A DNA stretch of 5,442 nt, from contig JAWLFI010000166.1 in the NCBI GenBank assembly GCA_041685645.1, forward strand, positions 1 through 5,442, in the 5' to 3' direction. Under the pieces are notes generated by a model. The model was not told the origin of the DNA. It worked only from the letters and a program-made list of their open reading frames with translations, and made no database searches. The first letter of the stretch is position 1, and each line of letters starts with the position of its first letter. Positions 5,316-5,442 of the stretch are shown here, in pieces. A program made the translations under genes and the position numbers. This DNA comes from JAWLFI01 sp041685645 (GTDB lineage: Bacteria > Bacteroidota > Bacteroidia > Chitinophagales > Saprospiraceae).

Positions 5316-5350
5316 CCCGATGTCTGCTGCAAAGGGCAGCATTCATCGGG
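5316..5350. repeat. 35-nt two-part hairpin
   Basis: CCCGATG (5316-5322) pairs with CATCGGG (5344-5350), and inside it TGCTGC (5325-5330) pairs with GCAGCA (5336-5341). The two stems are separated by a symmetrical 2x2 internal loop and closed by AAAGG. There is no adjacent T run. It lies in gene-free DNA near the right edge. Confidence 0.75.
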
Positions 5351-5370
5351 CTCAGACACTACGCGGTTTA

Positions 5371-5418
5371 CCCCGCTGGTCAGCGGGGCCGTTCAGTTCG
5401 CTAAGAACGTCAACGGCC
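5371..5418. repeat. Overlapping GC-rich hairpins
   Basis: CCCCGCT (5371-5377) and AGCGGGG (5382-5388) form a perfect stem with a GGTC loop. GGCCGTT (5387-5393) and AACGGCC (5412-5418) form a second stem that shares two bases with the first, so the two cannot both form completely. A further GGCC lies at about 5429-5432. The structure may continue beyond the right edge of the window. Confidence 0.7.
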
Positions 5419-5442
5419 GCTTGCGAATGGCCGGCACTAAAA

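Larger units (their letters stand above)
4474..5442. other. Gene-free repeat-filled region at the right end
   Basis: This 969-bp stretch holds no credible gene. It is a series of distinct palindromic elements, listed separately, divided by short AT-richer spacers. About 4650-4760 contains nothing I recognise. Open frames such as the one through 4801-5094 are readings through the repeats, including the RIPHQVRND peptide that is a familiar by-product of the X palindrome. No terminator was found directly after the CBS gene, and no promoter could be assigned. Confidence 0.7.

Overview
The window most likely comes from a member of the Bacteroidota, possibly a repeat-rich lineage such as the Saprospiria. 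The phylum call rests on the CBS-pair protein, which has the N-terminus, ends and length typical of a Bacteroidota family, on mostly weak Shine-Dalgarno signals, and on intergenic palindromic repeats of kinds I associate with that phylum. The class-level guess is weak. There is no rRNA, tRNA, CRISPR array, transposase or integrase gene.

Layout: positions 1-185 hold a composite dispersed repeat, called here X then Y. A secreted choice-of-anchor I / MSP130-like protein lies at 257-1837 on the minus strand. A 610-bp gene-free stretch follows (1838-2447), with a GC-rich, hairpin-bearing block at about 1905-2205. A two-gene minus-strand unit comes next: a small DoxX-like membrane protein (2894-3259, upstream) and a DUF3703 protein (2448-2852, downstream), 41 bp apart. 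The 554-bp gap at 3260-3813 separates the divergent DoxX-like and CBS genes and carries a palindromic element and a 24-bp tandem repeat. The CBS-pair protein runs on the plus strand (3814-4473) from an apparent TTG start. The last 970 bp are gene-free and hold successive palindromic repeats, including second copies of Y and X in the permuted order Y-X-partial inverted Y, and a 52-bp tandem pair whose two small hairpins differ by compensating base changes.

The four genes do not form one pathway. Only DoxX-like and DUF3703 look co-transcribed, perhaps as a small envelope or stress accessory module of unknown role. The choice-of-anchor I protein is an exported stand-alone gene and the CBS protein a cytosolic ligand-sensing regulator. 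The most distinctive content is non-coding: at least five recognisable kinds of palindromic or tandem repeat fill nearly every intergenic space, and three show internal evidence, from repeated copies, of how they are built (X/Y permutation and inversion, conserved ends around a changing core, and stem covariation).
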